64,000 nt of DNA from Stratiolaelaps scimitus (Eukaryota > Arthropoda > Arachnida > Mesostigmata > Laelapidae), in assembly GCA_019614645.1 (NCBI GenBank), contig JABWDB010000007.1, positions 3,472,001 through 3,536,000 on the forward strand, given 5' to 3'. A program made the translations under genes and the position numbers. The stretch's first letter is position 1. Each line of letters starts with the position of its first letter. The notes under the pieces are model-generated. The model made no database searches, was not told the DNA's origin, and saw only the letters and a program-made list of their open reading frames with translations. Below, in pieces: positions 35,501-48,062 of the stretch.

Positions 35501-36669
35501 CGAATCCACCCTGCCACCGGAATTTAGGAGTTATTGCAACGAACAGATATAGAAGATCAGAGCTGAGGGAATTTGAAACAACTGTGGATACAGTTACGAG
35601 ACATAGAGCGGCAGAATAAGTAAATAGGCTTCTGCTGGAGGAAGAGACGCCATAGTGGCGCTTCATTTTATTTTTGGAAAATGGCGGCTGAAAGGGGGAT
35701 CACGTCACCGTGTGCGGCTCTCTGCCATATATATATATATATATATACATATATATGTGCCTCCCGATAGAGTCGTTTCAGTAGCCTGGCTTGTCTGCTA
35801 AGACCGGTTCAACCGAAACGAGCTGGTTTCAATTAAATTCTGTTAGAAACTTAGCAAACCATCAAATAATCACTACACTTGATTTATTTCTTGTTGCAAA
35901 AGTTTGTTCATTTGTACGATGTGCAAGGCGTGGTGGAACGCGCGCCAGCCATCTCTGGCTGTTTTCGGCCAGAGATTAGCCACGGATTCAAATCATACCG
36001 TACCGACCAAGATACTACAAAAGCCCATCAAGGTGACGTACAGCTAATACAAACATGTACGTGCGATCATCTACCGTTCACATTGACCCATTAAACATCG
36101 GCAGCAGAACGGGCACCATTTTAAATCGCTCAATGTGCCCCCCCCCCACGTCCCGTCCAGCTCCGAGTGGCTTTCCCTTGCAGATAGCAGCGAGGACAAT
36201 TGAGCAGCAGGAAAACACCAGCTACGCATTTACCCTTTACGATTTCGAGGAATTTTTAGCTGTATTACGTAGCTGTAGGGCGGCCCAATAGCAGGGGATT
36301 CTGTTCAGGAAATATAAGGCCGGAATCGGTATCGATACCTGATGAATGTCAAACGTCCATGTTTAGCGTGCACAAATAGCGCCGCCGAACGCTGAAATTG
36401 AATATTCTTTCGTCCAGAAATGCACCTTTTTGTCCGGTATTGACGGGAGCAGAATAATATCCGTTGTATTGTTGTTGCCAACGGCAACTGGCCTAACAGT
36501 ATTCTTGACTTTATATCATATATATTAATATATGACCTTTTCCACTGTATTCCTGACCTCATGTGCTTCATTATTAAGCCGCTAATTCCAAAATGTGATG
36601 GAAACGCCTTGATTTGTTAATTGAAAATGTAACCTAACAACTTACGCAACAATATGTAACGAAACCCTT
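32517..36669. other. Unassigned stretch
   Basis: Frames of 115-145 codons (for example 32640-32987, 33060-33428 and 34535-34972, plus) have no recognisable domain and are overlapped by minus-strand frames. A TA tract lies at 35727-35756. No gene call is justified. Confidence 0.45.
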
Positions 36670-36812
36670 TTTGATTTTTCTATATTTAATAAAATACTTT
36701 TGCATTTTATTTATGTAATCACTTTCATTTTTCTTTAGTTAATAAAATATAGTTCCATTTTATTTATGTAATCACTTTCATTTTTATTTATTTAACAAAA
36801 TACTTTCTCTTG
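36670..36812. repeat. 53-bp tandem repeat, about 2.7 units
   Basis: The block cattttatttatgtaatcac begins at 36703 and again at 36756, a 53-bp period. The flanking ...taataaaatac... segments also repeat upstream and downstream, so about two and a half AT-rich units are present. Confidence 0.88.
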
Positions 36813-38661
36813 TTTTCATTTAGCAGAACAGCATCGCGTTCTCACAAACAGCAGCTTTCAACTAGCCGCCAGTTGCTCTAAAATACGAGTTAGTGCCCAA
36901 CTTGTAGGGAGAAGATCAAAATCTGGATATACATATGCACTAATTCTCTGGCTATCATTTACCTCGAGTGCCCGTGAAGTTGGGCGGTGACCCTCGAGAT
37001 TAGCATGTTGTTGACAAGAGACCCCTTAGCTATGAATTTTGTCATAACGTTTTGACCACACTACATGCTTGTGTCTACTATAACGAACACCTTAGACATA
37101 TGTGGATGCAGGTTGACTTCCTTTTGCGATGTTTCGAAAGGTCACCGAGTCGCGCTTCACAAGGTTCTCACGGATGTCTATGGTTTGCACGTGGTCTTTT
37201 GCACGCGGGACTGCACACCGGCAAGCTGTTTTCAAAGTTTGATGCCTGCGTACTTTAGAGTTCTTGCTCCTTTTAAGCCTGAAACTCCATACGACGTGTG
37301 TCAGTAGTGAAAAAAGATACTAGAGCTGGCCTAGCCTAAACAGGCTGTGACTAACTCTAGTCCTGCCCGTGATATGTTTGTTTGTATGATTTTTGCGAAG
37401 ATTTTGTAGTTATCTTATCTCTAAGACGTCAGTTGGGTAGGTATCGGCAGTGGACTTCGGCTCCTCGGCCGACGCCATCTCTCTCTCTCTCTCTCATCCT
37501 GGCTCTCAAAGGTTTTACATTTTGGTGGCAATGTTTATAAAGTGGCTTTCTCAGACGTTGTATGAGCGACGTCGGTCGCGGCCTTCGGCTCGTGATACAT
37601 TTGTTTATTATTTACCCTAGAATATTGGTGAAATTTTGAGTGAGGTTACTTTCTCAAGCGTTGTTCGTCATTATCTCGAAAATTATCAACGTTGGGTATA
37701 GAAAAAGCTAAAGGTACAGGAACACCTTTCGGTTTTGTTCGCAGTATCAAAAGACATCGATAAGCAAATGAATAATTGAACCTAAATAACAGCCTGTTAA
37801 TGTGCCACATAAGCAACACGCCTTTCATAAGACTTTTGTTAATTGAAGTTGTCGACTTAAAAAGGAAAAACGTAAGAAACGTAAGTATCTCACCTTCACA
37901 GGTGATACCTGTTGAAGGTTGTAGTACTGGTCAGGGATGGGGCATAGCATGTATCAGCGATTAGTTGTCAGTGGCGAACGTTGACGAATGTGTGCATATT
38001 GATTTTTACTTCAAGATGGATCAAACAGTGATACCCGTTATTATTTGATATTACATTAACTGATATTTGTACACGTTAACGAGCATGATGATGTCCAACT
38101 TGACATCAAGTCTCCAGGGTGTGTTCTGCCACATATACTACAAAGTTAACTGCTAATAGTTGATTATAATTTTTTGATGAGTGCCCTTGAAAGATCTTCT
38201 ACGGAAATAAAGACTCAGGTTTCTTTGAGCAGATAATATCGAATATATATATATTTTTTTTTACATTGTGTACACCTGTCAATTCCACCGGTGTCAATTC
38301 CGATTTTACTTGGCGTTAGGTTGGGTTTTGGTAAATTTTACCTGGAGTACTGTAAAAACCCGCATCGCTCTAACGGGAGTCATATTCATTAACACGCTAT
38401 TTCCCTTGCCCGAAAAGATTCAGACATCCGCCAATCCTTCCGGAGACCTAACCGAGTTGTGATTCAGGCTTTACGTAACATTAACCCTCGGCTTCGGAAA
38501 GGGCCAAGGAAATCACCCACTCCAAAGGTCAACCAACCTCATATACGGCCTTCCATGCTTTTCATTATTATGTAAATATGTAGGAGGGCGTATGTTAATG
38601 GTCCTCTGGACGCTTGCGAGTTGACAAAAATCAATCCTTCTCACGTGACTAAAATACCTAC
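36813..38661. other. Unassigned stretch
   Basis: Short frames only. A CT tract lies at 37479-37495. No recognised elements. Confidence 0.5.
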
Positions 38662-38851
38662 CCATGCGGTAGGAGTAGGCGTGAAGTCCTATGTTGAACA
38701 GTTCGTTTGAATCGCCTCGAAAATCCAAAGTGATACGATGTTGCCAAGTGTGATCGGTGCTTGGGCCATGTGCTCCTATGGCCGCAGATCCTGGACATAT
38801 CATCAAAATGTCAATAAAGTATGGAATGAGGTGAAGCAGAATAACGCGCAT
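38662..38851 (-). CDS. Candidate secreted-protein first exon, product unknown
   Basis: A minus-strand ATG at 38851-38849 has A at -3. It opens a frame starting MRVILLHLIPYFIDILMICP, then GSAAIGAHGP, which resembles a cleavable signal peptide (hydrophobic core about residues 3-19, small residues near 22-26). The mature part (TWQHRITLDFRGDSNELFNI and GLHAYSYRMG) has balanced, protein-like composition and codon use. A splice donor GTAGGT starts at 38661, and GTATTT at 38657 is an alternative. The frame continues to 38513 if unspliced (112 codons). I do not recognise the family, and no further exon was found to the left. Among the candidate host exons in this window it is the most convincing, but still unproven. 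Confidence 0.32.
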
Positions 38852-40305
38852 GATCAGAACGCTGTGAGATTAGGCGCTTAGTAAATGGAAGCGTTGTGGC
38901 CCCCCAAGAGAATCGGCCATTTTTAGCGCAGGCAAAAAAGCGACAATGTCATTTGCTGTCAAATGAGAAATATCCCGACATCTTCAAGGAATATGTACCT
39001 ATAACTTATACCATACTTTGAGAAGGTTAGTGTTTGGTTTTGAAAACACAGATCGAAGGAAGTGAATGTTAACATTGAATTAGCATTTATTTGCAAAAGA
39101 AAAAAAACACTCAAGTGGTGACATAAATAATAAATCTACTAGTTCACTACAAGTTCCCTGCACGAGCGTAGTAGTGGTCGTCCTGTTACTGGATTCCATT
39201 TCAACAATTGTAGAAGCGAAAAAAATTCACTCAAAAGCTCGGTTGCGCTTGTTTGCTAACGATAAAATTTTTCATTCATTGATCCTTCAATGAAATATAC
39301 ACAAAGGAGGCAGGTTCAATGTATCTTTTAAAAGTCTATTATATAACTAAAACCCCCACGGTGTATCTCGTTACTATCATTTTCTACAGGGCACGTGAGA
39401 CATGTCAAACAGACATAGACACAGTTGAGCGATCTGTTTTGATACTTTGGTGATCAGCAAAAGTTGACACAGGACAATCTCTTGGAACTCTATCAACGAG
39501 ACAGTTTAGCTTCAGCCCTATGATAAAATGGTTGAAAACTGGAGATTTTCAGATTCGAGTTAGATGCGGGATGGGGGTCGGTGGATCAACGAAAGTTCTT
39601 TTTTTCATTGTCGGCCTTGCGCGTGAGGGGCGTTGCGATTTCTTTTAATATTTCCTCTCCATCGAAAGAATTCCCCACTTTTCTCCGAGTCAGTGATCTA
39701 CTTCAAGTAATGCCCATCCAACTGAGTCGTCTTCCCTTTCTTTTCTTTTCGCTTCTAGAGCTGCCTTTGCTGCCAGTGGTGAACTCACCGACGACCTCTA
39801 CTGAGGGCTTGTCCTATCGAGCAACGTAGAGGTGCCGTGACAGTGAAGGTCAGGATTGCCTCAAGCACAAACTAGACCCGGAGCCCAGAGGAGCACGCAG
39901 GATCCGGGTCCAATCCAAAGCAAGCTAGGTAAACGGAGTTAGTTGAACCAGCTAGGTTAACCTTATAAGCAAGTGCAGATTATCGAGAGTCTTCAAAACA
40001 CTCAAAAAGGAAAATATAGCGGTAGAAAAGGTATGCTAAACAAAAATTCAGTCAAATACGAACCTGTTTTACCGTGTCTGGAACCGTCAGTAATTATTGT
40101 CGTATGCATGGCTATTGCACATGTACATAGATGGCTCAACGCGAGTACCAACTAGTGCCTAATTTCTAAAAAGTAAGTCTAAAGCAGAATATACAGACTT
40201 TTTTGATAAGTAAGAGACTTATGAAACGTATTGTTGGTTGCTGTTGTGGCGGAAACAGTTCGGGACGGTAGCGCCGTATACTCAATTCGCAATGCGTTGC
40301 TCCTG

Positions 40306-40345
<40 letters not shown>

Positions 40346-40482
40346 CACAATATGCAGAGCTAGAACCGGCTACCGAAGGGTGCTCTGAAGTTCGAAAAGA
40401 TGACACTTGAGCCCGGTTTTAAACTTGTTTTGGCGGGTAGTAACTGTAAGGTCGAAGTTGATGTTACACAGCACTGTTACTG
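38852..40482. other. Unassigned stretch
   Basis: Nothing recognised except a TA tract at 40309-40340. Confidence 0.5.
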
Positions 40483-40483
40483 T

Positions 40484-40563
40484 TTTATACCAAAAAAAAA
40501 ATTCGGGCCCGACTCACAGCCAACATTTAACGTCCACGGTACTGCTCCATGGCTTTATATCAA
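40484..40563 (-). mobile_element. SINE-B copy 2: tail-only insertion
   Basis: An A-run, then ttcgggcccgactcacagcc and aacatttaacgtccacggta, is the SINE-B tail in reverse orientation. It is bounded by an imperfect 10-bp direct repeat (tttataccaa at 40484-40493 and tttatatcaa at 40554-40563; one mismatch). The tRNA head is missing. Confidence 0.72.
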
Positions 40564-43500
40564 TAAAAATTATAGTTTCCAAATACGCGAGCAGACACCC
40601 ACCGACATACACACACACACGCAGAGATGCCCATTTATATGTACAACTATCTCTCACATTCATCCTCAAACGTAAAACTCGCTTTGGACGTCGAGGGTGA
40701 TCGATGCTATCGAACATTGTAGTCGTCCCATTTCTGCCCGGGGAGCCTCAGTGAGACAGACGACTGGGGGTTGATATTTTCACTGTCACTTCGGTTGAAC
40801 CGTCACCGACCGTTGCGCATAATCGCTTTCTGATCCCACTAGATCAGAGGCGGCTCTAAAAGGCTAATCAAAGCGGGAAAGATCTGGGGGCGTTTTACGT
40901 GTTCCGACGTTCGTTTCGTTTGTCCGACGCAGTTTCCAACGGGACCGACGCCGAGCGCACGCGAGCGGGGGAGCATTTCCACTCCTCGGAGGCACAGCGG
41001 CGGTGCGGAAGTATTATATACATGCTTCGTGCTGCGCCATGGTATCTCGTGTCCAATTGAGACTTCGTGTTCAATCTATCTCCCTCTGGGGCGCGATAAG
41101 CATGGCAGCAGTAGTTTGGGATCACACCAGACTGCCTCCTACTGCGCTCTTGCGACTGCAACTGCAGGCTATACACTTTGCTTTTGAGTCAACTCTTGTG
41201 ATAGCTGAACAGGCCGGCAGGCAGCTGTAATCCGCGCAATAGCGAAGACGTCGACACATACCGATAGAACGCTTGGCCAGAATATTCCACATCCGGTTGA
41301 TCCTCCAACGAATGCCAGAGCGTATAGGGTAGAGAAAGGTCGACATTTTGCTGGAGATTTTGCAGTGATACGCAGCGTGACTTTTACACAAAAAAAAAAT
41401 CCATGATTCGAATTCGGGTAATATTGCTGTCGCGAAAGCGTACGAGCTTTCACTAAAAATTTGATTATTATTGCGATTCTTCCATGAAAAAAACAACACT
41501 TGAACACACAATCCCCGAGTACATCCGTTAGTCGAATAGACAGTCGCCTGACTGAGACTGACTTAGATGAAAATAGAAACACGTTCGTTTTTGCTCAAAT
41601 TAGCTCCGTTTCATCCTCATCGGCATCACGTCATTGTTTCAAGCACGAGGCCAGCGAAAGTTGGCATTACACCTTGCATCGCCGAAACGATGGCGTTTCG
41701 AACCCATCAACTCTACGAGGCAAGCAACGACAATGGAGTTAGCGCCAGCTTAATGTCGGTGAAATCAAATAGGAAATGCTCACCGCTGCCAGGTATCCCT
41801 TCCAGGACCCTTTTTGCAAAGTGAATCTCCGTAGCCGAGGCGAATAATACCAGTTGTTGCTTTATTGTCAACTAACCACGTCGTGTGGGTACGGCAAGGA
41901 GGATGTGCGCTGCTCGTGGCTGGGCTTATACACACCTCATCGCGCTTTCTAAAGGAAGGGACTAAGCGATACTTGCTATTGAACATCCTCAATAGTTCCA
42001 GAAGGGATGCGGCCACGGTGTTGTCACCGGTGTCCCCACGGTGTGTGAACATATCCGCATAGCAACACCACTTCCTCCAACCCCATCTATTTTAACAAAG
42101 TAGCTAAGCTCTGTTGTTGTTGTTCATTCGAAAGCAATCGTACCTCCTGCAAAATGGGGTGGTCCCGTTTTATACCCTGATGATACCAATGGCGTGTAAC
42201 TACAGATGGCTTATACCAAAAATTGACCCCTTCCTCATGTTGCACGTGCCTCTCGACGGAGGTCTAACAGATGTCAGTCATCAGAAAGTTTCAGAATGTA
42301 GACGCTACCTTCATGGCTGGCTTCACTCAGGAGGGACATAGTCATGACCGGCTCCTGCACGTCGTTCCCGTCCGTCTTTCTGAGGGGCGTAGGCTGCTTT
42401 TGCGACGCTTTTACCATGTGTCCACTCTAACTTCAGCCGATATATCCTGCGTCGGTCGCCATGCTCCACACAACGGGTGAGCCAGACCGAGAGATGTAGA
42501 GACATGGAGATAGTCGGAGGGAGAAAGCTATAGTGAGTGCTCCTGCTTCGCTGCACCCCAGACTACGGAGAGAGGAAACGGGGTCGCTGCAGCGACCGTT
42601 CCAGCCGTTTCGCAATATGAGAGCAAGGGGTGGCTCGGTGAACGTGCACCTGAAGACGTGTCAACCGGACAACGTGCTAAGCTGCCGTTCATGTGACTTC
42701 TTCGAAGCTTCCAATGCCCAGTCCGTGAGTGGCCTCCATTTTCTATCGATGTTATCACATTTGCACGATGTCAGACTTTCCATTCGAGATCATTCTGTAA
42801 AGAGACACTACCCCGATAACGAGGTATAAGCATAAAGGTATATGTCGTTCTGCTGTGGAATGAGGTTGAGTCGGGGTCGCTTGTTAGCTACTGATTGATC
42901 CGGAAAACCGATCCATAACGTATCGCCCTCCGTGATTTCCGATCGAGCGATGATGGGAGCAGCCTATAGACCTGATAATTGGTCACAAGGTCAAATAAGA
43001 GAATTTAGAGTGTATATATATATATATATATATATACATGAGAGTCAGCTACAGAGACAGTTACATACATACATGTAATAAATGCATAGAAATACCAAGT
43101 GTATAAAAGTGCAAGTGACCCTATGCAAGTGACCCTAAGAAGTAAATCTGGCCTAACTTTCCGAGCTCGGGCCGCATTTGTTGCTAGGCTCTTGGGTGGC
43201 GGGGGACAGGCCCACGTGTACGCCTCTCAACAAGTCGAAAACGGGGTTGTTTACGCCGCTGTCCTGAGAACTATTCGCCAAACTCGGTGTCATCTTTTAG
43301 CCTATCTAAGCGGTATACTGTAGCTTGTTCTGCTGCTGTGTTCTTCCGTGTTACATTTTCACGTGGGAGCTGCCGGGTAAATTAGCCAATTTTGCCCCTT
43401 TTATAGTCATTAAATTATCCAGCACATACTTTTCCGTATACAGGTACAAAGAAACTCCTGAGCAAAGCTGTGAATATCCCTCATCGCTACCCGCCTGTCA

Positions 43501-45217
43501 TTAGCTTCTTTTTTTTAGAGGGGGAAATTTTCTTCCGGCTTGAATTATACAATCGTTAAAAGGAAAAATCAAGTAACCGTACTGTGCTCTTACCGCAAAT
43601 CGTGGATACTATTTCTCAGTCTACAGACTTCGCTGCTGACTGCAAATTCTAGGGCTATCCGCGTCCTTAAGATGCTCCGCCTCATTATCTTGCATTCTTC
43701 CTTATCTGACATGAGCATAAATCTTCCATTCAATAACAGTACAATAGATATGGACGCTGATGGATTGTTAGCAAGCTAGGTAACAGCTTAAGGTTTAATT
43801 AAGATGTCTCTGGATGGCCGACCGTAAGGAGACGGCAAGAATTTAAGTTAAAATCCATTGCCACCCACAGAAGCAAGAACATCAAACGTTTCGTGACTGG
43901 ACTCTCCGGAAATACAATACATATACGCATCATTCGCTAATGACACGTGTCACATACCCCGGTCATAGTATCTCTTTGGTCTCTACACAATTCATTCAAT
44001 CTGCTGTCCAGCAGGAAAATGCCGCATGATATTAGCTGCTGCCTATACAGCAACATATCGACGAGAGGTTCAAGAGTCTGGAAGATTGCAATGGAACCGG
44101 CGACCTTCGGCACTTCTGAATATCTACGTCGGATGAATCTTTAGGGTGAGGTGTCATGGAACTGAGAGGTGCAGACCTCTATGTATTTACTACATTGATA
44201 GAGAATCAACGGCTATTTTGTTAGCAACATCAGGACCCCCCAGTGCAGCGGTGGGACCAATTCCGAATCTGCGACAGCTAGTTTACCAGATGTATCATGT
44301 TCTTCAAAGGAAATTCAGTGTTTATTTGCTGCTAATAGACGAATCAGCTTCTATCTTTGTTTAGCTCAGAATTTCTGATTTTTCTGATTATAGAGCTGAA
44401 TGGCGACGTTCGAGCATATTGGATATGCACCCGTGCGCCGATGTGCCATCGGGACCCAGTAACATAGCAACTAGATCTTCTAGCCCATCTCGAGACATCA
44501 TCGTCTCCCTCTTTATTCTTGTCCGCATCTCAAACTCGCCTGAATATGCATCGCCTATATCTTCGATACATTGTGTTGTGTATTCTGGATACGGACCAAG
44601 ACCTGGCGGTGTGGTTTTGTCAGAATATTCTTTGTCGCCCCGAGGCGAAATGCATACAACGGATCCAGGAGGCGCAAATGGATGTCGCTGCGGATTTCAA
44701 TTTCGTGCGTCATACGCATTACTGTTCACAGGGACCATAGATACATGATAACAAAACAGGCAAACTAAATAGAATACTAAGTGAAGATGTGCGGCCTTCT
44801 CAAGGCAGGATCAACAGTAAACATTTGACAAGAAACAAGGTTAGCGTACGACGTATTGTGCCTACGTATTGTAAAGGACATTGTGCAGAAACTGCGTAAA
44901 CATGAATGTGTATTAGCAAAAGAGGATCTATGTTGATTGTAGAAGCACCTTCTTAATGACGCGTATGTGACCATACGATATACTGAACACTGCAATCTTA
45001 GGGAATTTCGCACAACCCATAATCTATAATACTATGTACCATGACACAGACATTGATTGACCGGCGATGAACGCCATAATCAAAATGGGGTGCTCATCCG
45101 AACTCTGACAGCACATATATCACATAGATTCCATGAAGTTGACACCATAGAGGAAGTGATTCCAGAAACACCAACTCAAGTGTCATCATCAAGAATCAAT
45201 AAGTAATCCCTAAAGGG
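40564..45217. other. Unassigned stretch
   Basis: Frames up to 137 codons occur on both strands without domains. There is a TA tract at 43013-43036 and a small tandem duplication of tgcaagtgaccctat near 43110-43137. No gene recognised. Confidence 0.45.
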
Positions 45218-45227
45218 CTGTATGATT

Positions 45228-45419
45228 GTTTTTTTTCGGGCTGACTCACAGCGAACATTTAAAGGTCCACGGTTGAACTGCTTTCAGCATTGCATCGTAA
45301 GACGGACCCCTTAATGCAAATGTGCAACGGTGGGGATCGAACCCGGTGGGAATCGAATTACGTGTCTCTCCTCAGATTGCGAGGCGGACACGAATGCACC
45401 ACCAGGCCGCCGCGCTCGA
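45228..45419 (-). mobile_element. SINE-B copy 3: full-length with target-site duplication
   Basis: This 192-bp insertion is bounded by the perfect 10-bp direct repeat ctgtatgatt (45218-45227 and 45420-45429). Read on the minus strand it begins with a tRNA-like head: A-box-like CGGCCTGGTGG, and a perfect B box GGTTCGATCCC at 45343-45333. A body with tccgtcttacgatgcaatgc and gaaagcagttcaac follows, then the tail cgctgtgagtcagcccg and a short A-run (plus-strand T-run at 45229-45236). Head, body and tail align with the copy at 47.9 kb. It is a pol III-type retroposon and codes for nothing. Confidence 0.9.
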
Positions 45420-45429
45420 CTGTATGATT

Positions 45430-46616
45430 TGCTGTCTACGATTTGCATTCAAGCGACTGACCTCCTAGCCGGTGACAGCGGAGCGCCACACAGAGGACAA
45501 TACCAGGAGCAGACTACCTTACAAGCTTCGAATTGATCCAGTAAAAAATCGGCCTCGGAATTAGGCGACTGGCATGTTGGGGCTTCCTGAGAACCAGGAC
45601 CGACACGTTCGTCTGTAGCAACGCCGCGAACGGCATTCGCTATTCTTATTTCAAGGCCAAGCCATTCGCGCCTGCACTGGCAAGTACTTTACATATACTC
45701 GCATATGGGCAACAATTTCACGCGTTTAGTGTTTCCGATACAACGGTTAATATTTAGCCCGTGGTCACTTCTGTAGGAAACCATGCATTAAAAGCAGTAT
45801 TCTCTCTCTCTCCCTCTCTCTCTGTCTCTTATAAACTACTCAAATATCTTCGCTTTGGCGTTACGCGAGTACTTGTCAAAGAGCATTAAATTCATCCAAC
45901 GACCCTGCCACGTTGAGTGCTATCCTCGCAGGAGCTCGAAGGACGAAATCACTTTCTTTCTTTGGTAAACTCTCCGAAAAGGATCACAGTCGTTGTGCGA
46001 GTACGTGTGGCTACCATTGAGATAATGCGGTCGCTGCAATCCCATGCAATGGTAATGAAGCTAGCGAAGGAAGCAACCTGCAGCCTCTGAGGCGTTCATC
46101 AAAGCCAGGATTTCCAACTTGGTCATCCAGCGGCAGACGAAGCAGAGATTTGTCCACGATGACCCGAACTCACGAAAAGCTCCTTCACCCCCGCGCCCCA
46201 CCCAAGCTACAGAAGGCGACTGCCGATGGCGTGTCGTTCAGGAAAGGAAATGGACATATCTGTATGAAAATAAACCTTTTGAACTAAACGAAGCGATGCA
46301 AAGCACAGAGTGCGCCCACTCGATTTAAAATTCGTTCGCTCATCTTTACACACATAGAGACACAAGCCCACCCACAGTCAACGTGTAAACGCGGCCTGGA
46401 ACAAAATAACTGCGACAAGAAGGTCTCCACTCCTCGTTACAAGTTCATACATTCGAACTGTGTGGTTGCTGGCATCTGCTGCCGTGAATGCATCACTTCG
46501 TTCGATTCACCAATAATAACCGATTCATTACGATTGCTGTTTGTGTGAACGGCTAAATCAGGCTCAGGACTGCGTAGGTTTGAAAAGTTATTGAATATAA
46601 TCTCGCATCCTAGTAT
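45430..46616. other. Unassigned stretch
   Basis: A CT-rich tract lies at 45800-45830. Short frames without domains. Confidence 0.5.
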
Positions 46617-46815
46617 TAAAATTCAGGTAAAAGGTAGATTTTCCGGGCTGACGCTCAGCCAACATTTACTGTCGCCGGTACAACGGCTTTGGGCGTTGCT
46701 TTATAAGACGGACCCCCGAAATGCAACTGTGCAACGTCTTATGAGGCAATGCCAAAAGCAATTGTACCGTGGACCTTTTGGTTGAGCGTCAGCCGGGAAG
46801 ATTTGCTATCTTTTA
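46617..46815. mobile_element. Palindromic foldback insertion built from two SINE-B tails
   Basis: The two halves (about 46626-46710 and about 46734-46815) are imperfect inverted repeats of roughly 80-85 bp. The left half holds ccgggctgacgctcagccaa and ttataagacgg; the right half holds cgtcttatgaggcaatgcca and ggttgagcgtcagccggga. The loop of about 24 nt (gacccccgaaatgcaactgt...) matches the SINE-B body next to the tRNA head. An 8-bp direct repeat, cctagtat, flanks it (46609-46616 and 46816-46823). It may be a head-to-head SINE-B dimer or an independent foldback element from which SINE-B took its tail. A transcript would form a long hairpin. Confidence 0.85.
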
Positions 46816-47308
46816 CCTAGTATAGAGATAACAACGGATTTGTCTAGGAGAAGTCTGAGGACAGGGTTGACGTGGAACGGCTCGGTCACAGTCTTATATG
46901 GATATCAAACGAATGGCGTCCGTCAACGTGAACAGCTCTCAGGAGCATTGGAGATATATATATATATACATATATATACTAACTATCGCATAGAAAACAT
47001 TGAGACTAACAACAGGCTCCTGTCTTCCATCCCAAAGACAAACCAACGAAAGTCGCTCGTACTTTACCAAATTATCAATGATCACCTACAACGAGAGCCA
47101 TAAAACTGATTCTGGGTGTATCAGGTTGCCGCGTGTTATAAACAGACACTTTTATCCATTCCTGCTAAGTTAAATAATCATTATGGCACTTACCGGAATT
47201 TTTATTATGAAGCATACCTAGTTATGTTTCAAGTTATGTTTTGTCCATCACGAATATTATTAAACATTCATACTCCAGAACCTATTCGATCTAAATACTC
47301 ATCACTCT
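46816..47308. other. Unassigned stretch
   Basis: Short frames. A TA-rich tract lies at 46954-46979. Confidence 0.5.
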
Positions 47309-47423
47309 GTAAAATTGCCAGAGGCTGCAGGTTCGAGTCCGGCTGCGTGACACATAAGAACAGAACTTAAGCATTGCACCAAATGAAGGTCCTTTAACAA
47401 ACCAATAAACCTTTACCTTACCT
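47309..47423 (+). mobile_element. SINE-A copy 3
   Basis: A perfect B box GGTTCGAGTCC (47330-47340) is followed by ggctgcgtgacacataagaa, aacttaagcattg and the 3' end acaaaccaataaacctttac with ttacc repeats to 47423. The A-box part is missing or unrecognisable, so the copy is 5'-truncated or diverged. No clear target-site duplication. Confidence 0.78.
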
Positions 47424-47876
47424 ATAGGCAGTTGAGCCTATTGAGGGATGATATCGAGGCTGAAAGGTTTTAACTAATAAAGCAAACAAGTTATGTATTT
47501 GAGAATAATACACGCTGTAAGGATGTCTCAGACAATCGCCTGTTCAATTATCGGCCGTATAATAGCAGAGTATAAATCTGCCTAATTAGTATAAGGAGAA
47601 ATAATCCTAACCTTTCGTTTTTATGTTGTGCTGTAGATATATTACGTAGCACTGTCAGAAATTATGTGCAGTATAAATGTGATTATCCCGCTACCGTACT
47701 CGATACTAACATCGATCTAAAAAATTGAATCCATACATATCCCAAACATTACCTGAGCTGACAAGCGTGTGTACCTAACCGAACAAGTGGAATTTTCGAG
47801 TATTCTTGGTCTACGGTTTCAAGCTGACCACGCTGGAAGTGAAATGCTCGGAGTTGAACGACAAACCATAACGTAG
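47424..47876. other. Unassigned stretch
   Basis: AT-rich with no recognised feature. Confidence 0.5.
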
Positions 47877-48062
47877 ATTTTTTGGACTGCCTCGCAGCCC
47901 ACATTTAATGTCCACGCTACAACTGCTTTCAGCATTGCCGATTCATAAGACGGACAACCCCTTTAAATTGCAAATGTGCAACGGTGGGGATCGAACCCGT
48001 GCATTTACGTGTCTCCTCCGATTGCAAGGTGCACTCAAATCTACCACTGGGCCACCGGGCTT
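47877..48062 (-). mobile_element. SINE-B copy 4: full-length
   Basis: On the minus strand it carries a perfect pol III A box, TGGCCCAGTGG (48054-48044), and a perfect B box, GGTTCGATCCC (47997-47987), 57 nt apart. This spacing suits derivation from a tRNA with a long variable arm. The body has gttgtccgtcttatgaatcg and gcaatgctgaaagcagttgt, and the tail gtgggctgcgaggcagtcca ends in A-rich sequence. A target-site duplication was not obvious. It is the best head for defining the family. Confidence 0.9.
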
